From: Xanthobacteraceae bacterium
GTDB lineage: Bacteria > Pseudomonadota > Alphaproteobacteria > Rhizobiales > Xanthobacteraceae
Length of the DNA stretch: 14,919 bases
Direction: 5' to 3'
Assembly (NCBI GenBank): GCA_030036975.1
Contig: JASHSE010000540.1
Coordinates: 1-14,919, forward strand
Made by a program: the position numbers and the translations under genes. The notes below the pieces were generated by a model. The model did not search any database. It saw only the letters and a list, made by a program, of their open reading frames with translations, and was not told the origin of the DNA. This document shows, one piece after another, positions 6,350 through 13,291 of the stretch. Position 1 is the first letter of the stretch. Each line of letters opens with the position of its first letter.

Positions 6350-8668
6350 GTGAGCGAACTGATTGGCGCGCGCATCCGGCGCATTGAAGACGAGCCGCTG
6401 TTGCGCGGCGCTGCTCGCTTCGTCGATGACCTCAATTCGCCAGGCGTGCTGACAGCCGCGTTCGTGCGCAGCCCGCATCCCCACGCGCTGATCCGCAGCA
6501 TTGATGCCGATGCGGCGAGCGCCTGGTCGGGCGTAACCGCAGTGCTCACGCTCGATGACCTTGCGCCGGTCTTGAAAAACCGGCGCATGACGCGCTTTTC
6601 CAATTCCGGCACGCGGCTCGACCAGAGCTGGGCCTTCGCGCTTGCCGATGGCGAAGTGTCGTTCGTCGGCGAGCCGGTCGCGATTGTCATCGCGGCCGAT
6701 CGCTATATCGCGGAGGACGCCGCCGCTCTCGTTGCCGTCGATTACGACGTACTGCCGGCGGCGATCGATTGCCGTGATGCGGCGCAGGCTCGGCCGGTGC
6801 GTCGCGAGCTCAAGTCGAATCAGGTCATGTCGTATCGGGTCGGCTTCGGCGACATCGATGCCGCCTTCTCTGGCGCCGCGCATGTGCTGCACGAGGATCT
6901 CTGGATCCATCGCGGCGCCGGCCACTCCATCGAGTGCCGCGGCATTCTGGCGGAAATTTCCGACCGCGGCACAAATATCTGGGCGTCGACGCAAAAGGCC
7001 CACGACCTGATGCACGCGTTCGCCGATTACGTCGCGCTCGACGAAAGCCGCTTGCGGGTGGCGACGCCTGCAGTCGGCGGCGGCTTCGGGCCGAAGCTCT
7101 GCGTCTATCCCGAAGACGTGGCAGTGGTTGCGGCGGCGACCTTGCTGCACCGCTCGGTCAAATGGACCGAAGACCGCCGCGAGTATTTCACCAACGCGGT
7201 GCAGGAGCGCGACCAATATTGGTCGATCGAGATCGCCGCCGACGGCGATGGCCGCGTGCGCGGCGTCCGCGGCCGGCTCGTTCACGACCTCGGCGCCTAC
7301 GCGCTGCAAGACGTGAACCTGCCGTACAACTCGGCGACCACGCTGACCGGCCCTTATATCGTGCCGGCGCTGGCGATCGATGTCGCCGTGATGCACACCA
7401 ACAAGACGCCGGTCTCTTCGGTGCGCGGCGCCGGTTATCCGCAGGCGGCGTTCGCCATGGAGCGGCTGCTCGATCGCCTGGCGCGCGAGCTGAAAGTCGA
7501 TCGGGCCGAATTGCGCCGCCGCAATCTGATACCGGCCGAGAAAATGCCTTACGAAAAGCCGCTCAAGACGCGTGCCGGCGAGACGGTGCAGTACGACAGC
7601 GGCGATTATCCCGGCTGTCAGGCCGAATTGCTGCGGCACGCCGGCTGGGACGATTTTCCGCGGCGGCAGCGCGAGGCGCGAGCGAACGGCCGCTATGTCG
7701 GCATCGGTCTCGGCCACGGCGTCAAAGGCACCGGCCGCGGTCCATTCGAGTTCGGCGGCGTGCGGGTGTCGCCGACCGGCCATATTTTTGTTTCGACCGG
7801 CGCCGCGGCGATGGGGCAGGGGCTCGCCACGGCGCTGGCGCAGATCTGCGCGCAAACCTTTGGCGTGCGCGCCGAGGATGTGACTGTTGTCGCCGGCGAC
7901 ACCGCAGTTGCCGCGCTCGGACTCGGCGGCTTCGCCAGCCGCCAGACCGTCACCGCCGGCTCGTCCGTGCACATCGCGGCGCAAAACGTCGCCGCCAAGG
8001 CGCGCAAGCTGGCAAGCCACGTGCTGGAAGCCGCCGAGGATGATCTGGAATTCGCCGACGGCGAGGTGCGCGTGGTCGGCGCGCCGCAATTGTCGGTCAA
8101 GCTTGGCGAGCTGGCGCGCATTCTCAAAGGCGCGCCAGGCTACGGCTTTCCGCCCGGCATCGATCCCGGACTGCAGGCCGACGCGATGTTCCGCATCGAC
8201 CGGCTCGCCTACGCCAATTCGTGCCATTGCGCCGAGGTCGAAGTCGATATCGACACCGGCGCCGTGCGCATCGTGCGCTATGTCGCGCTCCAGGATTCCG
8301 GCCGGCGCGTCAATCCGGTCATCGTCGAAGGCCAACTACACGGCGGCATCGCCCATGGCGTCGGCAACGCGCTGTTCGAGTGGATGGGCTACGATGCGTC
8401 CGGCCAGCCGGTGACCACGACGTTCGCCGATTATCTGTTGCCGACCGCGACCGAGCTGCCGCGGTTCGAGGCGCTCTATAAAGAGACGCCGTCGCCGCAC
8501 AATCCGCTGGGCGTCAAGGGCGTCGGCGAGCTCGGCGTCATTCCGGCCGCAGCGGCTTTGATCTCCGCGATCGAGGATGCGCTGTCGCCGTTCAACGTCC
8601 GCATCGCACAGATGCCGATCACGCCCGGCAAGATCGTCGCGCTGATCGCGCAGGCGCGGAAGGTTTAG
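6350..8668 (+). CDS. Molybdopterin-binding large subunit of a xanthine dehydrogenase/CO dehydrogenase family hydroxylase
   Basis: The 772-aa product has the two-domain organisation of CoxL/XDH large subunits. An a/b-hammerhead domain spans residues about 15-130 (RIEDEPLLRGAARFVDDL). The Mo-cofactor domains carry VGGGFGPK (242-249), SSVRGAGYPQAAFAMERLLD (356-375), AAAMGQG (485-491), FASRQTVTAGSS (528-539), and the catalytic glutamate E727 in GVKGVGELG. Members hydroxylate N-heterocycles, aldehydes or acyl-CoAs using water. The active-site loop reads SVRGAG, as in form II CoxL-like and other hydroxylases, not the AYxCSFR of true CO dehydrogenase, so CO is unlikely as substrate. The start is GTG with weak GAGCGGA upstream. 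No FAD (CoxM-like) or 2Fe-2S (CoxS-like) subunit is visible here, so partners must be encoded elsewhere. A CoxG-like gene lies upstream. Confidence 0.9.
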   Translation: MSELIGARIRRIEDEPLLRGAARFVDDLNSPGVLTAAFVRSPHPHALIRSIDADAASAWSGVTAVLTLDDLAPVLKNRRMTRFSNSGTRLDQSWAFALADGEVSFVGEPVAIVIAADRYIAEDAAALVAVDYDVLPAAIDCRDAAQARPVRRELKSNQVMSYRVGFGDIDAAFSGAAHVLHEDLWIHRGAGHSIECRGILAEISDRGTNIWASTQKAHDLMHAFADYVALDESRLRVATPAVGGGFGPKLCVYPEDVAVVAAATLLHRSVKWTEDRREYFTNAVQERDQYWSIEIAADGDGRVRGVRGRLVHDLGAYALQDVNLPYNSATTLTGPYIVPALAIDVAVMHTNKTPVSSVRGAGYPQAAFAMERLLDRLARELKVDRAELRRRNLIPAEKMPYEKPLKTRAGETVQYDSGDYPGCQAELLRHAGWDDFPRRQREARANGRYVGIGLGHGVKGTGRGPFEFGGVRVSPTGHIFVSTGAAAMGQGLATALAQICAQTFGVRAEDVTVVAGDTAVAALGLGGFASRQTVTAGSSVHIAAQNVAAKARKLASHVLEAAEDDLEFADGEVRVVGAPQLSVKLGELARILKGAPGYGFPPGIDPGLQADAMFRIDRLAYANSCHCAEVEVDIDTGAVRIVRYVALQDSGRRVNPVIVEGQLHGGIAHGVGNALFEWMGYDASGQPVTTTFADYLLPTATELPRFEALYKETPSPHNPLGVKGVGELGVIPAAAALISAIEDALSPFNVRIAQMPITPGKIVALIAQARKV

Positions 8669-8671
8669 GTT

Positions 8672-8734
8672 CCGCTCGTTCCCGCGAAAGCGGGGACCCA
8701 GTCGCTGGATTCCCGCTTGCGCGGGAATGAGCGG
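8672..8734. repeat. Paired-palindrome REP-type element, copy 2
   Basis: The first hairpin is CCCGC-GAAA-GCGGG (8681-8694). The second is ATTCCCGC-TTGC-GCGGGAAT (8709-8728). Between them, ACCCAG and CTGGAT sit back to back. The outer ends CCGCTCGTTCCC (8672-8683) and GGGAATGAGCGG (8723-8734) are inverted copies with one mismatch. It begins 3 nt after the Mo-enzyme stop codon and may end that transcript or protect it. Confidence 0.78.
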
Positions 8735-8760
8735 AAGTGACATCCCCCGAGTGTTTAGCT

Positions 8761-8789
8761 TTGACGCGTGCCCGCGGCTGGCGCACACT
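8761..8789 (+). promoter_or_regulatory. Possible promoter of the Bug-type receptor gene
   Basis: TTGACG (8761-8766) matches the -35 hexamer at 5 of 6 positions. After 17 nt, CACACT (8784-8789) matches the -10 at only 3 of 6. Transcription would start about 18 nt before the receptor ATG. It lies downstream of repeat copy 2, so the receptor gene could be a separate transcription unit. Confidence 0.28.
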
Positions 8790-8813
8790 GCATTATCGAC
8801 AGGGAGAGGCGAC

Positions 8814-9797
8814 ATGAGACGCTTCGCATGCGGCGCCCGCATCGCGCTCGGCGCGGCGCTCGCCGTCGCGGTTTTGTCGACCGTGCCGGCACGGGCGGCC
8901 GATTACCCGACCCGGCCAATTCATCTCATCCTGCCGTTTCAGCCCGGCGGCTTTGTCGATTTTTCCGGTCGCGTGCTGGGCCAGAAACTCGGCGAGGTTT
9001 TGGGCCAGCCGGTCATTCCTGAAAACCGACCCGGCGCCGGCGGCATCGTCGGCGTCGATTACGTCGCCCATTCGGCGCCCGACGGCTACAACGTCGTGCT
9101 GATCGATCCCAGCATCGTCGCCAATCCGACGCTGCGGAAATCGATGCCATACGATGTGTTCAAGGATCTGGTCACGGTCTCGATCATCAACGCGTCGCCC
9201 GAAGTTCTGGTGATCACCCCACAGCTCGGCATCAAGACTTATGCCGAGCTTGTCGCCTATGGCAAAGCCAATCCGGGCAAGCTCAATTACGGCTCCGCCG
9301 GCGTCGGTACCACGCCGCATCTCGCCGGCGAGATGTGGAAGGCGCGCACCGGCATCGAGGCGACGCACGTTCCCTACAAGGGCATCGGCCCGTCCTACGT
9401 CGATCTGATGAGCGGCAAGATCCAGATGGAGTTCTCCAGCATGGCCGGCGCGCTGCCGTTCACCTCGAAAGGCAGCGTCATCGCGGTCGCCACCACCGGC
9501 GCTAAGCGGCCGGACGTCTATCCGGACATTCCGACCATGGAGGAAGCCGGCTTGCCGGGTTTTGAGATCGATCTCTGGCTCGGGGCTTATGGGCCGGCGA
9601 AAATGCCGCCGGATGTTTTGGCAACACTCAACCGCGGCATCGCCAAGGCGCTGCAGGACGACGATTTGAAAAAGGCGTATGCCAAATTCGGCCTCACACC
9701 GCGCGGTACCAGTGTGGCCGAGGGCGCGGCGTTCACCCGGTCGGAATACGAGAAATGGAAGAAGGTCATTCTCGACGCCCACATTTCGCTGGATTGA
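8814..9797 (+). CDS. Bug/TctC-type tripartite tricarboxylate transporter solute-binding receptor
   Basis: A 327-aa periplasmic binding protein. The ATG at 8814 is chosen because AGGGAGAGG lies just upstream and the signal peptide starts here: positive MRR, hydrophobic IALGAALAVAVLSTV, then ARA|A with cleavage after about residue 28. An in-frame start at 8727 would lie inside the palindromic repeat. The mature part begins ADYPTRPIHLILPFQPGG and shows Bug landmarks: PVIPENRPGAGGIVGVDYVA, APDGYNVVLID, GKLNYGSAGVGTTPHLAGE, HVPYKGIGPSYVDLMSGKIQ, and IPTMEEAGLPGFE. Bug proteins capture mainly carboxylates and deliver them to TctAB permeases; many are orphans, as here, where no tctA or tctB is visible. 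The usual G-G-S/T-D pocket motif reads GGFVD, so ligand preference may differ. Following the catabolic genes, it may collect their substrate; this is inference. Confidence 0.92.
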   Translation: MRRFACGARIALGAALAVAVLSTVPARAADYPTRPIHLILPFQPGGFVDFSGRVLGQKLGEVLGQPVIPENRPGAGGIVGVDYVAHSAPDGYNVVLIDPSIVANPTLRKSMPYDVFKDLVTVSIINASPEVLVITPQLGIKTYAELVAYGKANPGKLNYGSAGVGTTPHLAGEMWKARTGIEATHVPYKGIGPSYVDLMSGKIQMEFSSMAGALPFTSKGSVIAVATTGAKRPDVYPDIPTMEEAGLPGFEIDLWLGAYGPAKMPPDVLATLNRGIAKALQDDDLKKAYAKFGLTPRGTSVAEGAAFTRSEYEKWKKVILDAHISLD

Positions 9798-9845
9798 GCG
9801 GCTGACGCCTCGCCGATTGCGGCAGGATGAGAAAGCAAGTTCGCG

Positions 9846-10214
9846 ATGGCCCAAAAACCATGGCCCACCGAGTTGCGGCTGCACAAGGATCGCAAGGCTC
9901 TCACCGTGACCTTCGACGGCGGCGAGAGCTTTGCGCTTAACGCCGAGTATCTGCGCGTGCGCAGCCCGAGCGCCGAAGTCCAGGGCCATTCGCCGAGCGA
10001 GCGGCGTATCGTCGCCGGCAAACAGGACGTGCACATCCTCGAATTGCATCCGGTCGGCAATTACGCGGTGCGGCTCGTGTTCGACGACCTGCACTCGACC
10101 GGAATTTTCAGCTGGGATTATCTCCACGAACTCGGCAGCAACCGCGAACAATACTGGCGCGACTATCTCGCCGAGCTTGAGGAGAAGAATCTGTCGCGTT
10201 CACCGGTGCGGTGA
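9846..10214 (+). CDS. DUF971 (gamma-butyrobetaine-hydroxylase N-terminal-like) protein
   Basis: A small 122-aa protein with the DUF971 pattern: WPTELRLHKDRKALTVTFD near the N-terminus, FALNAEYLRVRSPSAEVQGH (residues about 29-48), DVHILELHPVGNYAVRLVFD, and the ending TGIFSWDYLHELG. The domain is the small N-terminal module of gamma-butyrobetaine hydroxylases and is also fused to Mrp/ApbC-type iron-sulfur carriers; stand-alone forms such as this have no established function. The metal-binding cysteines of the hydroxylase module are not apparent, as the sequence has no cysteine. The ATG has no strong Shine-Dalgarno; an AGGA lies 18 nt upstream. It follows the receptor gene after 48 nt and may be co-transcribed with it, but no functional link is evident. 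Confidence 0.8.
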   Translation: MAQKPWPTELRLHKDRKALTVTFDGGESFALNAEYLRVRSPSAEVQGHSPSERRIVAGKQDVHILELHPVGNYAVRLVFDDLHSTGIFSWDYLHELGSNREQYWRDYLAELEEKNLSRSPVR

Positions 10215-10320
10215 TTGTACTTGATTTCATAGATGGTACGTCCCGCTGGCGCGGCCTGGTTGTTTTCGGGTAGAATCGGCGCGGCGGCTGAACATGCCGC
10301 AAAGAAAGGGAGAAATTGCG

Positions 10321-10842
10321 ATGAAGGTGGGTATGTTTGCCGTCATATTACTGGGAGCCGGCACGCTCCTGACCGGCCAGGCTTCGGCCCAGGCGCCGGA
10401 TCTGAACGCCATTCCGGACAAGATGCCGTTCGCCACACCGTATGGCCCGCCGATCTCGATGGATCGCGCCAATGCGGTGATCGCGGCCGGCGTGGCCGAG
10501 GCCAAGAAGCGCGGCTGGGACATGAACATCGCGGTCGTCGATCCCCACGGCGACCTGAAAGCCTTTGGCCGCATGGATAACGCGCAGTTCGCTTCGATCT
10601 CGATTGCCCAGCACAAGGCGCGTGTCGCCGCGCGCTATCGGCGGCCGAGCAAAGCGTTCGAAGAAGGCGTGACGAAGGCCGGCCTCAACTACCTCATGAC
10701 GCTCGACGACGTCATCGCCTCGCGCGGCGGCATTCCGCTGGTCGAGAACGGCAAGATCATCGGCGCGGTCGGCTGCTCCGGCGGCACCGGCTCGCAGGAC
10801 GAGGCGGTGTGCACGGCGGCCGCCGCGCTCGTCAACAAATAA
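10321..10842 (+). CDS. Secreted GlcG/HbpS-like (DUF336) protein
   Basis: The 173-aa product starts at the ATG preceded by AAGAAAGGGAGAAA (GGGAG 8 nt upstream); an in-frame ATG 27 nt earlier lacks this site and would precede the signal peptide. The signal peptide is MKVGMFAVILLGAGTLLTGQ followed by ASAQA, giving cleavage near residue 24. The mature part carries the GlcG/HbpS fold signature: ISMDRANAVIAAGVAEAKKR, MNIAVVDPHGDLKAFGRMD, SISIAQHKARVAARYRRPS, GGIPLVENGKIIGAVGCSGG and TGSQDEAVCTAAA. Relatives include heme-binding HbpS, GlcG of glycolate operons, and corrinoid-related PduO C-terminal domains, so ligand and function are uncertain. Export suggests a periplasmic small-ligand or heme binder. 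It is followed by a GC-rich hairpin and a palindromic repeat, which may end the transcript. Confidence 0.85.
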   Translation: MKVGMFAVILLGAGTLLTGQASAQAPDLNAIPDKMPFATPYGPPISMDRANAVIAAGVAEAKKRGWDMNIAVVDPHGDLKAFGRMDNAQFASISIAQHKARVAARYRRPSKAFEEGVTKAGLNYLMTLDDVIASRGGIPLVENGKIIGAVGCSGGTGSQDEAVCTAAAALVNK

Positions 10843-10852
10843 ACGGCGCGGC

Positions 10853-10873
10853 GGCGCGCGGCTGGCGCGCGCC
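10853..10873 (+). terminator. GC-rich hairpin after the GlcG-like gene
   Basis: GGCGCGCG (10853-10860) pairs perfectly with CGCGCGCC (10866-10873) around a 5-nt loop, starting 11 nt after the stop codon. No U-tract follows, so it is not a canonical intrinsic terminator. It could still slow polymerase or protect the mRNA end. Confidence 0.4.
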
Positions 10874-10914
10874 AAGTCACGCGGGGGCGGCGATTCGCCG
10901 TCCTCGCGCTGTGT

Positions 10915-11001
10915 CTGTCATCACCCGCGTAAGCGGGTGATCCAGTAATCACCGGCTCAACAGGTGTATGCTGGATGCTCCGCTTTCGCGGAGCATGACA
11001 G
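10915..11001. repeat. Paired-palindrome REP-type element, copy 3
   Basis: Hairpin one is TCACCCGC-GTAA-GCGGGTGA (10921-10940). Hairpin two is ATGCTCCGC-TTTC-GCGGAGCAT (10975-10996). The outer ends CTGTCAT (10915-10921) and ATGACAG (10995-11001) are exact inverted copies, and GATCCAG/CTGGAT flank the spacer internally. It sits between the GlcG-like gene and the oxidoreductase gene. Confidence 0.8.
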
Positions 11002-11060
11002 TTGAGTTTTTCGCGTGCATATGCCGAGTGCTAGGTTGCGATCGTAAAAGAGGAAAAGAC

Positions 11061-12080
11061 ATGCGAGCCTACCAATTGCCCAAGGGCGGCGCCGGCGTCG
11101 AGGCGCTGACGCGCGTCGAGCGACCCGATCCGCCGAGGCCGGCGCACCGCCAGGTGCTGGTGCGAGTGCGGGCCTGCTCGCTGAATTTCCGCGATCTCGG
11201 CATCGCGCGCGGCTCTTACCGCATGCCGGTCCGCGACAATGTTATTCCGTTGTCCGACGGCGCCGGCGAGGTGGTCGAGGTTGGGCCCGGCGTCACCCGC
11301 TGCAAAGCGGGCGACCGCGTCGCCGGCAACTTCTTTCAGCGCTGGGCCGGCGGCGAGCCGGCGCCCGACGCGCACGCCAGTGCGCTCGGCGGCAGCATCG
11401 ACGGCATGCTCGCCGAATATGCACTGCTCGAAGAGGACGGCGTGGTAAAAATTCCGTCGCACCTGTCGCTCGAGGAAGGCGCGACGCTGCCATGCGCGGC
11501 CGTCACCGTCTGGCACGCCATGATCGAGCACGCCAGGCTGAAAGCCGGCGACACCGTGTTGTTGCAGGGCACCGGCGGCGTGTCGATCTTCGGCCTGCAA
11601 TTCGCCCGCGCCATGGGCATTGCCGCCATCATCACCTCGTCGAGCGACGAGAAATTGCAGCGCGCCAAGGCGCTCGGCGCCGCCCACGGCATCAACTACA
11701 AGGCCAATCCGGACTGGGAGAAGGCGGCGGTCGAATTCACCGGCGGCCGCGGCGTCGATCACGTCGTCGAAGTCGGCGGCGCCGCGACACTGACGCGCTC
11801 GTTCGGCGCCATCCGCGTCGGCGGCAAGATCACGCTGATCGGCGGCTTGAGCGGCGGCGCCAGCGAGCTCAATCCGGGCCTGATCTTCGCCCGCCGCGCC
11901 AACGTCCAGGGCATCTCGGTCGGCTCGACGCAAATGTTCATGGCGATGAACCGCGCCATCGAGGTCAACGGCATCAAGCCGGTGATCGACAAAGCGTTCG
12001 GCTTCGACGAGGCGCAAGCCGCCTATCGCTACATGGCCTCAGGCGCGCACTTCGGCAAGATCGTGATCAGAGTGGGGTGA
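11061..12080 (+). CDS. Medium-chain NAD(P)-dependent quinone reductase/alcohol dehydrogenase-like protein
   Basis: A 339-aa cytoplasmic enzyme of the medium-chain dehydrogenase/reductase superfamily. The ATG is selected because AGAGGA ends 6 nt upstream; an earlier in-frame start at 10968 would lie inside repeat copy 3. The N-terminal GroES-like domain shows VLVRVRACSLNFRDLGIARG (residues 32-51), IPLSDGAGEVVEVG (62-75) and KAGDRVAGNF (82-91). The nucleotide-binding domain carries LLQGTGGVSIFGLQFARAMG (167-186) and GVDHVVEVGG (231-240). The four-cysteine structural zinc lobe of classical alcohol dehydrogenases is absent, and the catalytic-zinc position is replaced by the SLNFRD motif typical of zinc-free quinone-reductase-like members. 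The substrate is unknown. Its stop overlaps the convergent zinc-ribbon gene by 14 nt. Confidence 0.88.
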   Translation: MRAYQLPKGGAGVEALTRVERPDPPRPAHRQVLVRVRACSLNFRDLGIARGSYRMPVRDNVIPLSDGAGEVVEVGPGVTRCKAGDRVAGNFFQRWAGGEPAPDAHASALGGSIDGMLAEYALLEEDGVVKIPSHLSLEEGATLPCAAVTVWHAMIEHARLKAGDTVLLQGTGGVSIFGLQFARAMGIAAIITSSSDEKLQRAKALGAAHGINYKANPDWEKAAVEFTGGRGVDHVVEVGGAATLTRSFGAIRVGGKITLIGGLSGGASELNPGLIFARRANVQGISVGSTQMFMAMNRAIEVNGIKPVIDKAFGFDEAQAAYRYMASGAHFGKIVIRVG

Positions 12081-12369
12081 TCGCCTGGCGTGGCGACGAC
12101 GCGCCGCGCGCATCGGTCAGACGCCGTCGGCCGGCAGCCTTGATGGCGCGCGTCGTGGTCATGCCGCAGGACGGGCAGGTGTAGGTGATTTCCTCCAGGT
12201 CAGATGTCCGCGGCGACTTTTTCGGATGCGACGGCGCCGTCGCCGTCCTGCAACCGGGGCAGCGCACGATCGGCAGCGGCCCTGTGGTCTCTCGCGTGGT
12301 GCAGATGAGCTTGAACAAAGCGGTTCCCGTCCATGACGCAACGTCTCTGCATGGAGAGATAACCGCCAT
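12067..12369 (-). CDS. Small zinc-ribbon protein of unknown function
   Basis: The open frame encodes up to 100 aa with two CxxC knuckles, C37/C40 in VRCPGCRTATAP and C65/C68 in ITYTCPSCGMTTTRAIK, spaced 24 residues apart. This forms a single zinc ribbon like those of small proteins common in Bradyrhizobium and relatives. The start is uncertain. The ATG at 12369 gives the longest form but has no Shine-Dalgarno. TTG at 12318 (83 aa) has GGGA with 6-nt spacing and removes the poorly structured N-terminus. GTG at 12267 just before the first CxxC is also possible. The Arg/Ser-rich C-terminus (RRRLTDARGASSPRQ) extends past the usual end of such ribbons. It is convergent with, and overlaps by 14 nt, the oxidoreductase gene. 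A role in nucleic-acid or protein binding is plausible only by analogy. Confidence 0.65.
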   Translation of the reverse strand: MAVISPCRDVASWTGTALFKLICTTRETTGPLPIVRCPGCRTATAPSHPKKSPRTSDLEEITYTCPSCGMTTTRAIKAAGRRRLTDARGASSPRQAITPL

Positions 12370-12517
12370 GTCGGCAATGGAGTTTCGTAGCCCGGGCGCC
12401 GGTGCGGATGGTTCGGAGCTGGTGCGATTGTCAGTTAACCGTCGTCGACGGCGAACTTTATTCGATTATTTGATGGGAGATTTCATTGATTTGATGGCGA
12501 GGTGCCCGATTTTTTGA
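12368..12517 (+). CDS. Possible 49-aa hypothetical protein
   Basis: The frame begins with ATG preceded by GGAGAG 9 nt upstream and encodes MSAMEFRSPGAGADGSELVR, then an Arg-rich stretch VNRRRRRTLFDYLMG and a short hydrophobic end DFIDLMARCPIF. No family is recognised. Its start overlaps the 5' end of the longest form of the divergent zinc-ribbon gene by 2 nt; if the ribbon starts at the internal TTG, the two would share a normal divergent promoter gap. The good ribosome site favours it, while short length and lack of known relatives count against it. The 144 nt that follow, up to the next gene, hold no recognisable gene. Confidence 0.3.
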   Translation: MSAMEFRSPGAGADGSELVRLSVNRRRRRTLFDYLMGDFIDLMARCPIF

Positions 12518-12661
12518 CTTCGGCGAGCCTCGCTTGGTCGTCCAGTCGTGCTGTCATTGCGCAGTCAAAACGGCGTCGGTAGGCTAGGGATAACGTGGGT
12601 AAGCGGGATCGCGCAACTGCAAAGGCCAAGCTGGCCATGCGCAACAAACATGGAGCGGAGA

Positions 12662-13171
12662 ATGACAACCTTGCGGCCGATCGGGCGCGGCATCCAAACG
12701 GCGATGTTCATCAGCCGTTGGCTGATGGCGCCCTTCCTTATCGGACTGATTTGCAGCGTTGTCATGGTCGCTATTCGCTTCTTTATCAATCTCGTTTCCT
12801 TGGCGATCCGCCTGCCCGTCGAATCCTGGCAAGATCTGGTGGTCGACATCCTCAATCTGATCGACCTTACACTGATGGCAAATCTCGTGCTCATCGTCGC
12901 TTTCTCGGCATATGGGAATTACATTCGCAAGATCGACAACGCGGATCATTCCGATTGGCCGCCCGGCCTGATCGATATCGACTTCTCGGCGATGAAGCAG
13001 AAGCTGCTTGGTTCGATTGCCGGAATCGCGGCAGTCGACTCGCTGGCGTGGTATCTCGATCTCGAAAATCATGCGGATGCGAGCAAGCTCAGCTGGGCGA
13101 TCGCCTTTCCGCTCATGTTTGTGGCGGCCATGGTGTTATTGGCCTTGGCCGATCGGTTGGCGCGGCGCTGA
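12662..13171 (+). CDS. YqhA/UPF0114-like inner-membrane protein
   Basis: The 169-aa product starts at the ATG with GGAG 6 nt upstream. Upstream in-frame starts (12548, 12650) give an Arg/Gln-rich extension without a ribosome site. Four hydrophobic segments are visible: residues about 21-49 (starting LMAPFLIGLICSVVMVAIRF), 61-84 (ILNLIDLTLMANLVLIVAFS), 113-131 (KLLGSIAGIAAVDSLAW) and 144-164 (SWAIAFPLMFVAAMVLLALA). The IDLTLMANLVLIV helix followed by AYGNYI, and a length near the E. coli YqhA length, support UPF0114. The family's function is not established. No partner is evident: the preceding region is non-coding or a small ORF, and the next is a gene-fragment scar. Confidence 0.87.
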   Translation: MTTLRPIGRGIQTAMFISRWLMAPFLIGLICSVVMVAIRFFINLVSLAIRLPVESWQDLVVDILNLIDLTLMANLVLIVAFSAYGNYIRKIDNADHSDWPPGLIDIDFSAMKQKLLGSIAGIAAVDSLAWYLDLENHADASKLSWAIAFPLMFVAAMVLLALADRLARR

Positions 13172-13198
13172 TGCAAGGCATCCGCCGTTGGTTCAGGC

Positions 13199-13290
13199 TT
13201 AACGGCCGAGGAGCGCGATCAGCCGCCGTGCATCGGCCGGTGCCGCGGCCTTCTGGTCGTTGTCGAAGTAGACGAGCACATCGCGATCTT
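13199..13290 (-). pseudogene. C-terminal remnant of a DUF72 (YecE-like) protein
   Basis: Reading the minus strand to a TAA at 13199 gives RDVLVYFDNDQKAAAPADAR followed by RLIALLGR, which is the typical C-terminus of DUF72 proteins (VYVYFDND...AP.DA..L). Upstream of about position 13290 the same frame no longer resembles DUF72; the plus strand there encodes a DNA ligase piece. Only about 30 of the usual 240-300 residues remain, so this is a truncated remnant. The longer minus-strand open frame extending to 13744 is a fortuitous join of unrelated pieces. Confidence 0.6.
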
Positions 13291-13291
13291 C

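Noticed and set aside
6275..8335. 686-codon open frame on the minus strand opposite the Mo-enzyme gene
   Set aside because: It is antisense to a gene with unmistakable catalytic motifs; its Arg/Ala/His/Asp-rich product shows no family motif, as expected for high-GC antisense frames.
8793..10151. 452-codon open frame on the minus strand across the receptor and DUF971 genes
   Set aside because: Antisense to two recognised genes with signal peptide and family motifs; no motifs of its own.
10215..10320. TAGAAT at 10271-10276 as a -10 element for the GlcG-like gene
   Set aside because: No acceptable -35 hexamer at 16-18 nt spacing.
12588..12607. TAGGGATAAC followed by GGGTAA, similar to the I-SceI homing endonuclease site
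   Set aside because: Two extra bases interrupt the match and no homing endonuclease, intron or rRNA context is present; treated as chance.
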